Assembly: GCF_003946205.1 (NCBI RefSeq)
Contig: NZ_RHOS01000001.1
Coordinates: forward strand, 124,001 to 188,000
Direction of reading: 5' to 3'
Length of the DNA: 64,000 nucleotides
Source of the DNA: Companilactobacillus keshanensis
GTDB lineage: Bacteria > Bacillota > Bacilli > Lactobacillales > Lactobacillaceae
The notes below the pieces were generated by a model that searched no databases, was not told the DNA's origin, and was given only the letters and a program-made list of their open reading frames with translations. A program made the position numbers and the translations under genes. Positions 42,401-50,291 of the stretch are shown in pieces. Within the stretch, counting starts at the first letter, position 1. Each line of letters starts with the position of its first letter.

Positions 42401-43693
42401 ATGTGCTCACAAGAAAAAACCAGAACTAACTTTATTAAAGCATTAAAAGATAGTGTAGTTCCCGCTACTGGCTGCACTGAACCAATCGCTGTTGCCTTTG
42501 GGGCAGCTAACTGTCTGGCCTATTTAGAAAATAAGGATATTCAAAAGATCGAGATCAGCGTGTCCTTAGGTGTTATGAAAAATGCCATGGCAGTAATCGT
42601 ACCTGGCACCGGAAAGCCTGGATTATTAGTAGCAGCTGCCACTGGAGCCATTGCTGGCGATCCCACAGCAGGATTAAACGTTATAGCTAATTTGGTCGAT
42701 GATGACTTACCTAAAATAAATGAACTTGTTACCTCTGGCAAAGTATCTGCCAAAATAGCCCCCGTTGAAGATAAACTATATGTAGAAGTGAACGTGACCG
42801 ATAGAGAGGACAACGTAAAAGTTTGTATTGCTGGTGGTCATACCAATATTTTCTTAATTAAAAAAAATGATCAGGTAATTTTTTCTAAAACTCGTCCAGC
42901 GGCTTATTCAATTTCTGAATCACAGAAATTTCTTCAAACTATAAAATTTAAAGATGTCTGGAATTTTGCTCAAACTGAACCACTAGAAAACATTTCCTTC
43001 ATTAAAGACTCCGCAGATCTTAATATGGCCTTAGTAGATGATGGTTTAAAAAATAACTATGGACTTAGCTTAGGAAAGTCTCTAAAGAATTCACCACTAA
43101 GTTCAACAACGGATGATTTTTCTAATAAATTAATTTCATATTCTTCTGCAGCTTCAGATGCCAGAATGGGTGGTTCTCAATTACCAGCTATGACAAACTC
43201 TGGTTCTGGTAATCAAGGTATTGCCGCTACCATTCCCGTTTGTGTTACTTCCGAATATATTGATGCGTCGGAAGAACAACTGATACGGGCATTAACCTTA
43301 TCTCATCTAACTGCACTTTACATACATGCCTTTTTACCGGTCCTATCAGCCTATTGTGCGGTAGATTCAGCAGCCATGGGAGCTGGTACTGGTTGTGTTT
43401 ATTTATTGAAAAATAACTACGAAATGGCCACTGCTACTATTAAAAATATGGTCGGTGATGCTGCAGGGATGGTATGTGATGGTGCCGGTTGTTCCTGTGC
43501 CATGAAGGTAGCTAGTTCAGTTTCTTCAATGTATCGTGCAATGAATCTGGCAATACAGGGGATAGCAATTCCTGGAAGCAATGGCTTGGTCAGCGATGAC
43601 GTTGATACTACTATCCGAGGACTGGGAGTGCTTGCTACGGATGGACTAAAAGAAACAAATCCCATTATTTTGGATATCATGATGCAAAAATAA
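42401..43693 (+). CDS. cyuA: L-cysteine desulfidase / serine dehydratase-alpha-like protein (CyuA/YhaM family)
   Basis: 430 residues from ATG 42401 (AAAGGA 10 nt upstream; the TTG two codons earlier is too close). Family marks: VVPATGCTEPIAVAFGAAN with the cluster Cys, GAIAGDPTAGLNV, TNSGSGNQGIAATIPV and the C-terminal MVCDGAGCSCAMKV, whose cysteines hold the Fe-S cluster. It converts L-cysteine to pyruvate, ammonia and sulfide. A cre-like site and a structured leader precede it; an 18-bp terminator follows. Cysteine catabolism and import genes elsewhere in the window give context. Confidence 0.88.
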   Translation: MCSQEKTRTNFIKALKDSVVPATGCTEPIAVAFGAANCLAYLENKDIQKIEISVSLGVMKNAMAVIVPGTGKPGLLVAAATGAIAGDPTAGLNVIANLVDDDLPKINELVTSGKVSAKIAPVEDKLYVEVNVTDREDNVKVCIAGGHTNIFLIKKNDQVIFSKTRPAAYSISESQKFLQTIKFKDVWNFAQTEPLENISFIKDSADLNMALVDDGLKNNYGLSLGKSLKNSPLSSTTDDFSNKLISYSSAASDARMGGSQLPAMTNSGSGNQGIAATIPVCVTSEYIDASEEQLIRALTLSHLTALYIHAFLPVLSAYCAVDSAAMGAGTGCVYLLKNNYEMATATIKNMVGDAAGMVCDGAGCSCAMKVASSVSSMYRAMNLAIQGIAIPGSNGLVSDDVDTTIRGLGVLATDGLKETNPIILDIMMQK

Positions 43694-43726
43694 TATTTGT
43701 ACTGGTAAATTTAAAATAAAGCTGTG

Positions 43727-43765
43727 ACGTAACTGCATGATTCTTAAAACTTACACGACAAAAAA
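43727..43765 (+). repeat. Degenerate relative of the 38526 element (copy B)
   Basis: AGCTGTGACGTAAC followed by a GATT..TAAAAC stretch that aligns with positions 38532-38562. The flanking inverted repeat of copy A is not kept here. Confidence 0.4.
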
Positions 43766-43784
43766 TAATTTTTTCAACTAGGCC

Positions 43785-43825
43785 AAATAGACACTGTAAT
43801 CCAAATCGGATTACAGTGTCTATTT
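43785..43825 (+). terminator. cyuA terminator
   Basis: AAATAGACACTGTAATCC / GGATTACAGTGTCTATTT, 18 perfect pairs with a 5-nt loop, between convergent genes. Confidence 0.85.
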
Positions 43826-43931
43826 ACTTTAATACTGAAAAACTGACCATATTTTGTCACATTCTAATTTTTATATCTGATATTCTACTACCACAAAGGA
43901 CAATGTGATCAATACAAATCAACCGGAGATA

Positions 43932-44489
43932 CTACTCTATCGGATCATAATTGGCTCGAGGACCACCAACGTACTTAGGACGTGATCGTAACGCCGTTAC
44001 ATGTGCTGCTCCCAAAGTATCATTTGTTGGACGTATTGGAACTTGAACAAATTTAACATGCATTCCTATAAACGTATCACCTATATCTAATCCCGCTTGA
44101 GCTACAACATGTTCGACTTCAACTGGTTCTTTAAATTGTTTAAATGCTTGAATTGAAGCCGCTCCACCTGCATGCAGAGCTGGAACTACCGAAACAACTT
44201 CTAAATTATTATTTTTAGCAACTGATTTTTCTACCACCAAACTACGATTGATATGTTCACAGCCTTGAACGGCTAAATTAATACCTTTAGGAGTCAAATT
44301 AGCCAGTAAAGTCTTAATAATAACTTCACCAACACCAAGATTAGAATCTTTTCCTATCTGTCCACCCACTACTTCACTTGTGGAACATCCCAAGACAAAT
44401 AAATCACCATCTTCCAGGCCGGCAGCATCTAAAATATCTTTGATGATGCTATCTAAATCATTGCCGATCTTATTTAAATCTAATACCAT
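43932..44489 (-). CDS. DUF436 / UPF0340 family protein (YwlG-like)
   Basis: 185 residues from ATG 44489, with GAGG 8 nt upstream. Matches the YwlG family: [62 protein letters not shown] and [11 protein letters not shown]-like [14 protein letters not shown]. Function is not established. It is the last gene after an ECF S component and a pyridoxine kinase-like enzyme, suggesting a link to vitamin B6 or its use. Confidence 0.87.
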   Translation of the reverse strand: MVLDLNKIGNDLDSIIKDILDAAGLEDGDLFVLGCSTSEVVGGQIGKDSNLGVGEVIIKTLLANLTPKGINLAVQGCEHINRSLVVEKSVAKNNNLEVVSVVPALHAGGAASIQAFKQFKEPVEVEHVVAQAGLDIGDTFIGMHVKFVQVPIRPTNDTLGAAHVTALRSRPKYVGGPRANYDPIE

Positions 44490-44501
44490 AAAATACACCT
44501 C

Positions 44502-45002
44502 TTAAACTAAGTTGGGTCTAAACTTAACAAGACTTTCTACAATAAGTAATGTAACTGCCATACCAAAGCCAACTTGAATAATATTACTGAAAATTGATGC
44601 AATACCTGCTGGCCAACCGAATAATAAAGCCGTTGCCAAGAAATAACCAACTACCATAATGATACTTCCGATAAGTAACGGAATTATTGTATTCTTGATT
44701 TTCTTATTTCTTTCCGGCGTGAAATAAGCGACCGCTGCACCTTGTAAACCATGAATAATTAACGAGAATAAACACCATTCTGGATAACCAGAAATAATAT
44801 CAATTAAGAATCCGCTGATAGCTCCTACAGTGAAGCCCATTGGATTTCCGAATAGAATTGCACTAGTATAGATGCCCACTTCACAAAGTGTTACAATTCC
44901 CTTTGTTGCAGGAATGGGAATAATCACAAGTAATGACAAGCTGACGGTCATAGCAATTAAAATAGCCGCCAAAGTTATTTGTTTAACCGAATTATTTTTC
45001 AT
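44502..45002 (-). CDS. ECF transporter S component, probably for vitamin B6 (PdxU-like)
   Basis: 166 residues with about 6 TM helices and a small integral-membrane S-component layout (ITLAAILIAMTVSLSLLV, GIVTLCEVGIYTSAILFGNPMGFTVGAISGFLIDI). It would work with the shared EcfA-EcfA'-EcfT module encoded elsewhere. The ligand is inferred: it sits between a pyridoxal/pyridoxine kinase-like gene and DUF436, all divergent from a PdxR-type regulator. Confidence 0.78.
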   Translation of the reverse strand: MKNNSVKQITLAAILIAMTVSLSLLVIIPIPATKGIVTLCEVGIYTSAILFGNPMGFTVGAISGFLIDIISGYPEWCLFSLIIHGLQGAAVAYFTPERNKKIKNTIIPLLIGSIIMVVGYFLATALLFGWPAGIASIFSNIIQVGFGMAVTLLIVESLVKFRPNLV

Positions 45003-45012
45003 TGATTTACTC

Positions 45013-45798
45013 CTAATGTCGATAGGCGCCTTGCCAGACGCTCCCTAATTGAGAATTTATTTTGATTCCTTTTTCAATTCCTGAACGAACAAACTTCTTA
45101 GCAAAGTAAACTGCTTCAGGTAAAGCTTGCCCCATAGCTAGTTCTGCCGTTATAACGGCGGAAAAAGTACACCCGGCGCCATCCGTCGTATTTTTGTTGA
45201 TTTTAGAACTTTCAAACCAATAGTCTCTATCTTCACATCTTAAATAATCAATTGCCATTTCTCCAGGAAATCTGTTGCCACCTTTAATAACTACATTTTT
45301 ACAACCATTTTTTTGAATGATTGCTGCCGCCTTTTTTATATCAGCTTTAGTAGTTATTTCTTCTAAACCACTAAGTTTCTTGGCCTCTTCCAAATTAGGT
45401 GTAACCACATAAGCCAATGGTAGCAATTTATCCTTTAAAACATCCAAATAGTCAGTTTCTATTTGTGTACTGCCTTCTTTAAATACAAATACTGGATCAA
45501 CTACTAACGTCAATTCATATTGAGATATTTTGTGACAAATACTCTTTATAACTGACAATTCACCAATTAATCCAATTTTGGCGAAATGGACCGGTAATTG
45601 ATCTAAAATTGAATCCAATTGCTGTAAAATAACAGCTGAATTAATTTGATTTAAAACAACTTCATCATTAATAATTGAAGCAATACTAGTTAAAACACTG
45701 ACACCAAAGACGTCTAGTTCCTCAAAGGTCTTTAGGTCCGCCTGAATTCCACCACCGGCTAAGCTGTCTGAACCAGCAATTGTTAAAACATCCTCCAT
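45013..45798 (-). CDS. pdxK: Pyridoxine/pyridoxal kinase of the ThiD family
   Basis: 261 residues from ATG 45798, with GGGGAGG 7 nt upstream. Ribokinase-like: AGSDSLAGGGIQADLKTFEELDVFG, VDPVFVFKEG and the C-terminal anion hole TTDGAGCTFSAV. ThiD-family enzymes phosphorylate HMP or pyridoxine; in Firmicutes some ThiD paralogues are the pyridoxal kinase. The divergent PdxR regulator makes the B6 role more likely than thiamine. A TTG three bases earlier is an alternative start. Confidence 0.82.
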   Translation of the reverse strand: MEDVLTIAGSDSLAGGGIQADLKTFEELDVFGVSVLTSIASIINDEVVLNQINSAVILQQLDSILDQLPVHFAKIGLIGELSVIKSICHKISQYELTLVVDPVFVFKEGSTQIETDYLDVLKDKLLPLAYVVTPNLEEAKKLSGLEEITTKADIKKAAAIIQKNGCKNVVIKGGNRFPGEMAIDYLRCEDRDYWFESSKINKNTTDGAGCTFSAVITAELAMGQALPEAVYFAKKFVRSGIEKGIKINSQLGSVWQGAYRH

Positions 45799-45857
45799 CA
45801 ATTTACCTCCCCATTTAAGAATAAGTATTACGTTAGACTGGTTTTACCACAACATCC

Positions 45858-45893
45858 AATTGGCTTGTTTTTTATCCAGCCAATTATTATAAT
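45858..45893 (+). promoter_or_regulatory. pdxR promoter with inverted-repeat operator
   Basis: -35 TTGTTT (45865-45870), 17-nt spacer, -10 TATAAT (45888-45893). AATTGGC (45858-45864) and GCCAATT (45879-45885) flank the -35. The divergent pdxK promoter reads TTGTGG-16-TAATAC on the minus strand in the same 120 bp. Confidence 0.62.
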
Positions 45894-45921
45894 AAGAAAA
45901 ATTAACAAAGGTGGATTCAAA

Positions 45922-47328
45922 ATGATCAATTGGCATGACGATTTGCCTAAAATTAAGCCCAAATATTTGGCTATCACAAAATTAATCAAGAGTTTGATCC
46001 AAGAAGAAAAATTACTACCTGGACAAAGACTGCCATCAGAAAGAAAATTGGCACAACTATTCGATGTCGATCGTTCGACTGTAAGTCGAGCACTTCTAGA
46101 ATTAACATCGGCCGGTTTGCTCATAAAAAAAAGTGGCAGTGGGACTTATATTTCCCAATTACCACAAATACATTCACTTCCAACTAGAGTTAATTGGAAT
46201 TTATTTTTAGAGAATAATAAAACAAATTACTCTTTATATCAGAATAAGATCACTCAAACCCGAGCACTAGACAATGGCATGATCTTAGATGCGGCTGGTA
46301 ACGAATTACCAATGGAACTGATTCCTAACCTCGGCCTTCTACAGATGAATTGGCAAAATTTTTTACTTGCACAAAAACAAGCCCAGGATGCTGGATATTT
46401 GCCTTTGATCCAAACCATCGGCCACATTCACGAACAAAAAAAGCAATTAAAATTAACTGAACAGACGCTTTTGATCACAGGTGGAGCACAACAGTCATTA
46501 CTGCTGATATTGAGAAGTTTACTCAGGGTTGGTGATTCCGTGGCATTCGCACAACCCTCTTACTTTAATTCCAGCGCCATCTTCAAAACTATTGGAGTTC
46601 GTACTTTTCCGATCCCACTAACAGATATGAAGATGGATCTAAATGTTTTAGAAGATGTTATTTTAAAACATCGTATAAAGTTGCTAATCCTCAATCCTAC
46701 TTTTCAAAATCCAACGGGTGACATTATTTCTCTTGAACAACGTCAAAAGATTTTAAAATTATGCCAAGAATATCAAATAGCTATCATTGAAGATGATGTT
46801 TTTGGTTGGTTAGTAGATTCTAAAGATGAAGTCCAAACTTTTAAATCACTAGCACCAGAAAATGTAATTTATATCAGTTCACTTTCTAAACTACTCGGCT
46901 CGAGTACAAGAATTGGCTGGATCGTTGCACCAGAGGCTATAGGTAAACGTCTATTACAAGTTCAAAAAAAACTAGATATTGTCCCTAGTATGTTGGCGCA
47001 AGTTATGGCAAATCTGGCCTTAACCGACGAAACATTTAATACTGAAATAAACAAATTAACTAAAGAACTATCCATCAGACGTAAAAATGTCACTAAAATT
47101 CTTCATGAATTAAAGCCTGATTGGAATTTCAAAACTCCCAAAGGTGGCTTTTATTTATGGATCAAGCAAAATGATCCAGATATTTTTGAAAAACTTTTAA
47201 AGAAAAATATTCTAGTTAAACCTGGCCCGATATATGGAACAACCAAAAAGGATTTTCGTTTTAACTTTGCTAATTTCGATATAGAGCGGCAGCAGAAATT
47301 ACGTGCGGCGTTAACGAAAGATAAGTAG
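45922..47328 (+). CDS. pdxR: MocR/PdxR-type regulator (GntR helix-turn-helix fused to aminotransferase fold)
   Basis: 468 residues from ATG 45922 (AAAGGTGG upstream; a longer frame lacks a ribosome site). Residues 10-75 form a GntR winged helix (LPGQRLPSERKLAQLFDVDRSTVSRALLEL). The rest is a fold-type-I aminotransferase domain: NPTFQNPTGD, EDDVFGWL and SSLSKLLGSSTRIGW with the PLP lysine. The domain senses pyridoxal phosphate rather than catalysing. Divergent from a B6 kinase and ECF S component, its likely targets. PdxR control of B6 salvage is known in Firmicutes. Confidence 0.9.
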   Translation: MINWHDDLPKIKPKYLAITKLIKSLIQEEKLLPGQRLPSERKLAQLFDVDRSTVSRALLELTSAGLLIKKSGSGTYISQLPQIHSLPTRVNWNLFLENNKTNYSLYQNKITQTRALDNGMILDAAGNELPMELIPNLGLLQMNWQNFLLAQKQAQDAGYLPLIQTIGHIHEQKKQLKLTEQTLLITGGAQQSLLLILRSLLRVGDSVAFAQPSYFNSSAIFKTIGVRTFPIPLTDMKMDLNVLEDVILKHRIKLLILNPTFQNPTGDIISLEQRQKILKLCQEYQIAIIEDDVFGWLVDSKDEVQTFKSLAPENVIYISSLSKLLGSSTRIGWIVAPEAIGKRLLQVQKKLDIVPSMLAQVMANLALTDETFNTEINKLTKELSIRRKNVTKILHELKPDWNFKTPKGGFYLWIKQNDPDIFEKLLKKNILVKPGPIYGTTKKDFRFNFANFDIERQQKLRAALTKDK

Positions 47329-47367
47329 TATATTTAGTTATAATGATTTTAATTAGGGGATATTCAA

Positions 47368-49134
47368 ATGGGGAGTTTTAGAGATTTCAGAACACTAAAT
47401 CAAACATTCTGGAGTAACTTTTGGAAATACAGTCAAATTATTATTTTAGTTGAAATGTCGATAAATTTAATCGTCATTCCTATATTGAACGTTTTAACAA
47501 ATAGTATTTTAGATTGGGGTAATGTTAATTACGTTTCATATACTAATATTTTAGAATTGATCACTAAGAAACCACTAGTAATACTGGGATTACTATTTAT
47601 TTTATTATTAATTTTAATTTTGATATTTTGTCAATTCACTTTGCTTTTAACTAGTTTTCAGGCTATTAAATCTCATGCTAACTTACGTTGGCGTGACTAT
47701 TTTAAAGATATTCTTAAAAACGTTTATCAAATGTCATTTAAGGGATTCGGATTTTTCCTACTATACTTTTTACTAGTTTTGCCAATTGGCGATATTGGTT
47801 TTTATTCCAATCTTTTAAATAAAGTAAAAGTTCCAGAATTTATCTTAGAATGGATCTTTCAGGAACATTTTTATATTGGTGCACTACTGATCATTTCATA
47901 CTTGGTTATTTTTTACATTGGATTACGCTGGTTATTCGTTCTGCCAGCAATAATCTTTGAAAATAAGACCATCCGACAATCGATTCATTACAGCTGGAAT
48001 ATGACTAGAAATCGCACCATTCACTATTTGTTAATTTTCCTGATTATTTCACTAATCGTACCTCTAATATTTGAGGGTATCTTATTTTTAATCATTGGAT
48101 TACAGTGGTTGATTGACAAAATTCCCATTATCAGATTTCCAATGGCAATTATCAACATGACGATTGTTCAACTAGTAAATTATTCTGCCAGTATTTACGG
48201 AACATCTATAGCCGCATTGATAATTCTCAGTAAAACAAAAACCACATACTTCGCTTCTACAAGAAATAAAAGAGCTCATAAGTGGTTCTGGGCCTTACTT
48301 GCTGCAAGTATTTTATTCAGTTTTATGAGTTATAACACTATTTACTTTAAAGGCTGGCTATTAGAACGACCCGTTACAATATCTCATCGCGGTGTCGATA
48401 ACGGTAACGGTGTTCAAAATTCTATTCCAGCATTGAGAAAAACTTCTAAAGAAAAGCCCACTTATATTGAAATGGATATTCAAGAAACAAAAGATCATCA
48501 ATATGTCGTCTATCACGACACGACCTTAAAGGGTCTAGCTGGTATTAATAAGCGTCCTAGTCAAATGACCTTGGCACAATTAAAGAAAGTAAAAATTCAT
48601 GAAAATGGAAAAACCGCTCATATTGCCAGTTTTGACGACTACTTAGCAGAATCAACAATGTTACACCAAAAACTATTGATTGAATATAAAGATGTTAATG
48701 GGAACAGCGCCAACTTTGTTAAAGGATTTGCTCACAAATACAATCGTCAATTGCAACATAACGGCGATATGGTACATTCATTGGATTATAATTATATCCA
48801 AGAAAGTAAAAAATATATGCCGAGTGTACCAGCCAGTTATATCCTATCTTATAATCTATCTGGTGTTCCAAAGACCCGTGCTAACGCCTTCACGATGGAA
48901 TATACAACCTTAAACTCCACCTTTATAGATGAATCCCATGCCATTCATAAGCAAGTCTTTGCTTGGACTGTCAATGATACTAGCGCCATGGATCAGATGA
49001 TTTTTCTCGACGTAGATGGAATAATAACTGATAACTTAGCAGATTTGAAACAAGAAATTAAAAATAATTTTGATGATACTTCCTATGCAACTAGAATTTT
49101 TAATTATGTAGTTCAAATGCAACGTCCTTTTTAA
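47368..49134 (+). CDS. Membrane-anchored glycerophosphodiester phosphodiesterase
   Basis: 588 residues. N-terminal region of about 8 TM segments (to about 335), typical of GlpQ-like proteins with a YhdW/membrane-fused layout, followed by a GDPD barrel: SHRGVDNGNGVQNS (His and Arg of the active site), YIEMDIQETKDHQYVVYHDTT (metal-ligand E and D, second His), LIEYKD and WTVND. It hydrolyses glycerophosphodiesters, such as lipid head groups or lipoteichoic acid fragments, on the outer membrane face. AGGGGA precedes the ATG. 39 nt after pdxR, but unrelated in function. Confidence 0.87.
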   Translation: MGSFRDFRTLNQTFWSNFWKYSQIIILVEMSINLIVIPILNVLTNSILDWGNVNYVSYTNILELITKKPLVILGLLFILLLILILIFCQFTLLLTSFQAIKSHANLRWRDYFKDILKNVYQMSFKGFGFFLLYFLLVLPIGDIGFYSNLLNKVKVPEFILEWIFQEHFYIGALLIISYLVIFYIGLRWLFVLPAIIFENKTIRQSIHYSWNMTRNRTIHYLLIFLIISLIVPLIFEGILFLIIGLQWLIDKIPIIRFPMAIINMTIVQLVNYSASIYGTSIAALIILSKTKTTYFASTRNKRAHKWFWALLAASILFSFMSYNTIYFKGWLLERPVTISHRGVDNGNGVQNSIPALRKTSKEKPTYIEMDIQETKDHQYVVYHDTTLKGLAGINKRPSQMTLAQLKKVKIHENGKTAHIASFDDYLAESTMLHQKLLIEYKDVNGNSANFVKGFAHKYNRQLQHNGDMVHSLDYNYIQESKKYMPSVPASYILSYNLSGVPKTRANAFTMEYTTLNSTFIDESHAIHKQVFAWTVNDTSAMDQMIFLDVDGIITDNLADLKQEIKNNFDDTSYATRIFNYVVQMQRPF

Positions 49135-49182
49135 GTTGTTATAATTAAATCATTAAATATGCATCAAATAGGAGGAAATTAA

Positions 49183-50103
49183 ATGAAACAACGTAACATT
49201 GGTGAGACCAGTTGGAAAACATCAGCAGTAGCTTTGGGTATCATGCGCATGAATAAACTTACATCAGCTGAAGCTGTAAAAACGATTGAATCGGCTTATG
49301 ATAGTGGAATTAATTTCATAGATGCAGCAGATGTATATGGAAATGGTGACTCAGAAAAAATTTTTGGTGAAGCTTTGAAAAAAAGTAATATTAATCGTGA
49401 CAATCTTTACATCCAATCAAAAGGTGGAATAGTTGCTGACACACGCTATGACTTTTCTAAACAGCATTTGATCGATGCCGTAAATGGGAGCTTGGAACGC
49501 TTAGGTGTAGATTATTTAGATTCATTCCTATTGCACCGTCCTGATCCATTGATGGAACCTGCGGAAATAGCGGATGTTTTTGATGAACTACAAACTAGCG
49601 GCAAAGTTAGACAGTTTGGTGTTTCAAACTTCAATCCACAACAATATCTAATGGTTCAAGAAGCCGTCAGTCAACGTCTTATCATCAATCAATTGCAGTT
49701 CAGTATTATGCACACCGGCATGGTCGACTTTGGAATGCATACTAATATGAAAGATGCTCGTTCGATCAATCATGACGGAGGTATCCTCGAATTTTCAAGA
49801 CGTATGGGTGTTACCATTCAAGCCTGGTCACCTTTCCAATACGGATTTTTTGATGGAGTATTCATCAACAGTGACAAATTTCCAGAGTTAAACGATAAAT
49901 TACAAGAATTAGCCGATAAATACGGCGTAAGCAAAAATGGTATAGCAACTGCTTGGATCTTACGTCATCCTGCAGATATGCAAGTTATTATCGGTACAAT
50001 GAATCCTGAACATATTATTGACAGTGCCAAGGGTGCCGATGTCGATCTTACCAAACAAGAATGGTACGACATTTACTTTGCTGCTGGAAATGATTTGCCA
50101 TAA
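49183..50103 (+). CDS. Aldo/keto reductase (YdhF-like)
   Basis: 306 residues. AKR tetrad pieces: D in FIDAADVYGNGDSEKIFGEAL with catalytic Tyr, K in YIQSKGG, and H in LLHRPDP. C-terminal NADPH-binding loop WILRHPADMQVIIGTMNPEH. Expected to reduce aldehydes or ketones with NADPH; substrate unknown. AGGAGG is 7 nt before the ATG. Single-gene unit with a terminator. Confidence 0.9.
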   Translation: MKQRNIGETSWKTSAVALGIMRMNKLTSAEAVKTIESAYDSGINFIDAADVYGNGDSEKIFGEALKKSNINRDNLYIQSKGGIVADTRYDFSKQHLIDAVNGSLERLGVDYLDSFLLHRPDPLMEPAEIADVFDELQTSGKVRQFGVSNFNPQQYLMVQEAVSQRLIINQLQFSIMHTGMVDFGMHTNMKDARSINHDGGILEFSRRMGVTIQAWSPFQYGFFDGVFINSDKFPELNDKLQELADKYGVSKNGIATAWILRHPADMQVIIGTMNPEHIIDSAKGADVDLTKQEWYDIYFAAGNDLP

Positions 50104-50111
50104 AATATTTA

Positions 50112-50140
50112 AGGATTGATCTGATGATCAGTCCTTTTTG
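50112..50140 (+). terminator. Terminator of the aldo/keto reductase gene
   Basis: AGGATTGATC / GATCAGTCCT with a TGAT loop and a following T tract, 9 nt after the stop. Confidence 0.82.
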
Positions 50141-50291
50141 TTTATAAAAATATTATTGGTATACAATCAGAATACTGTTAATCACGGATTAAATAATAAT
50201 TGGGCTAATAATTGTCTTTAAAATTTCTATGGACCTATAATTACATTTGATTAATAGATAAGAGCATTTATTGCTAAGGGAGATGTTAATC

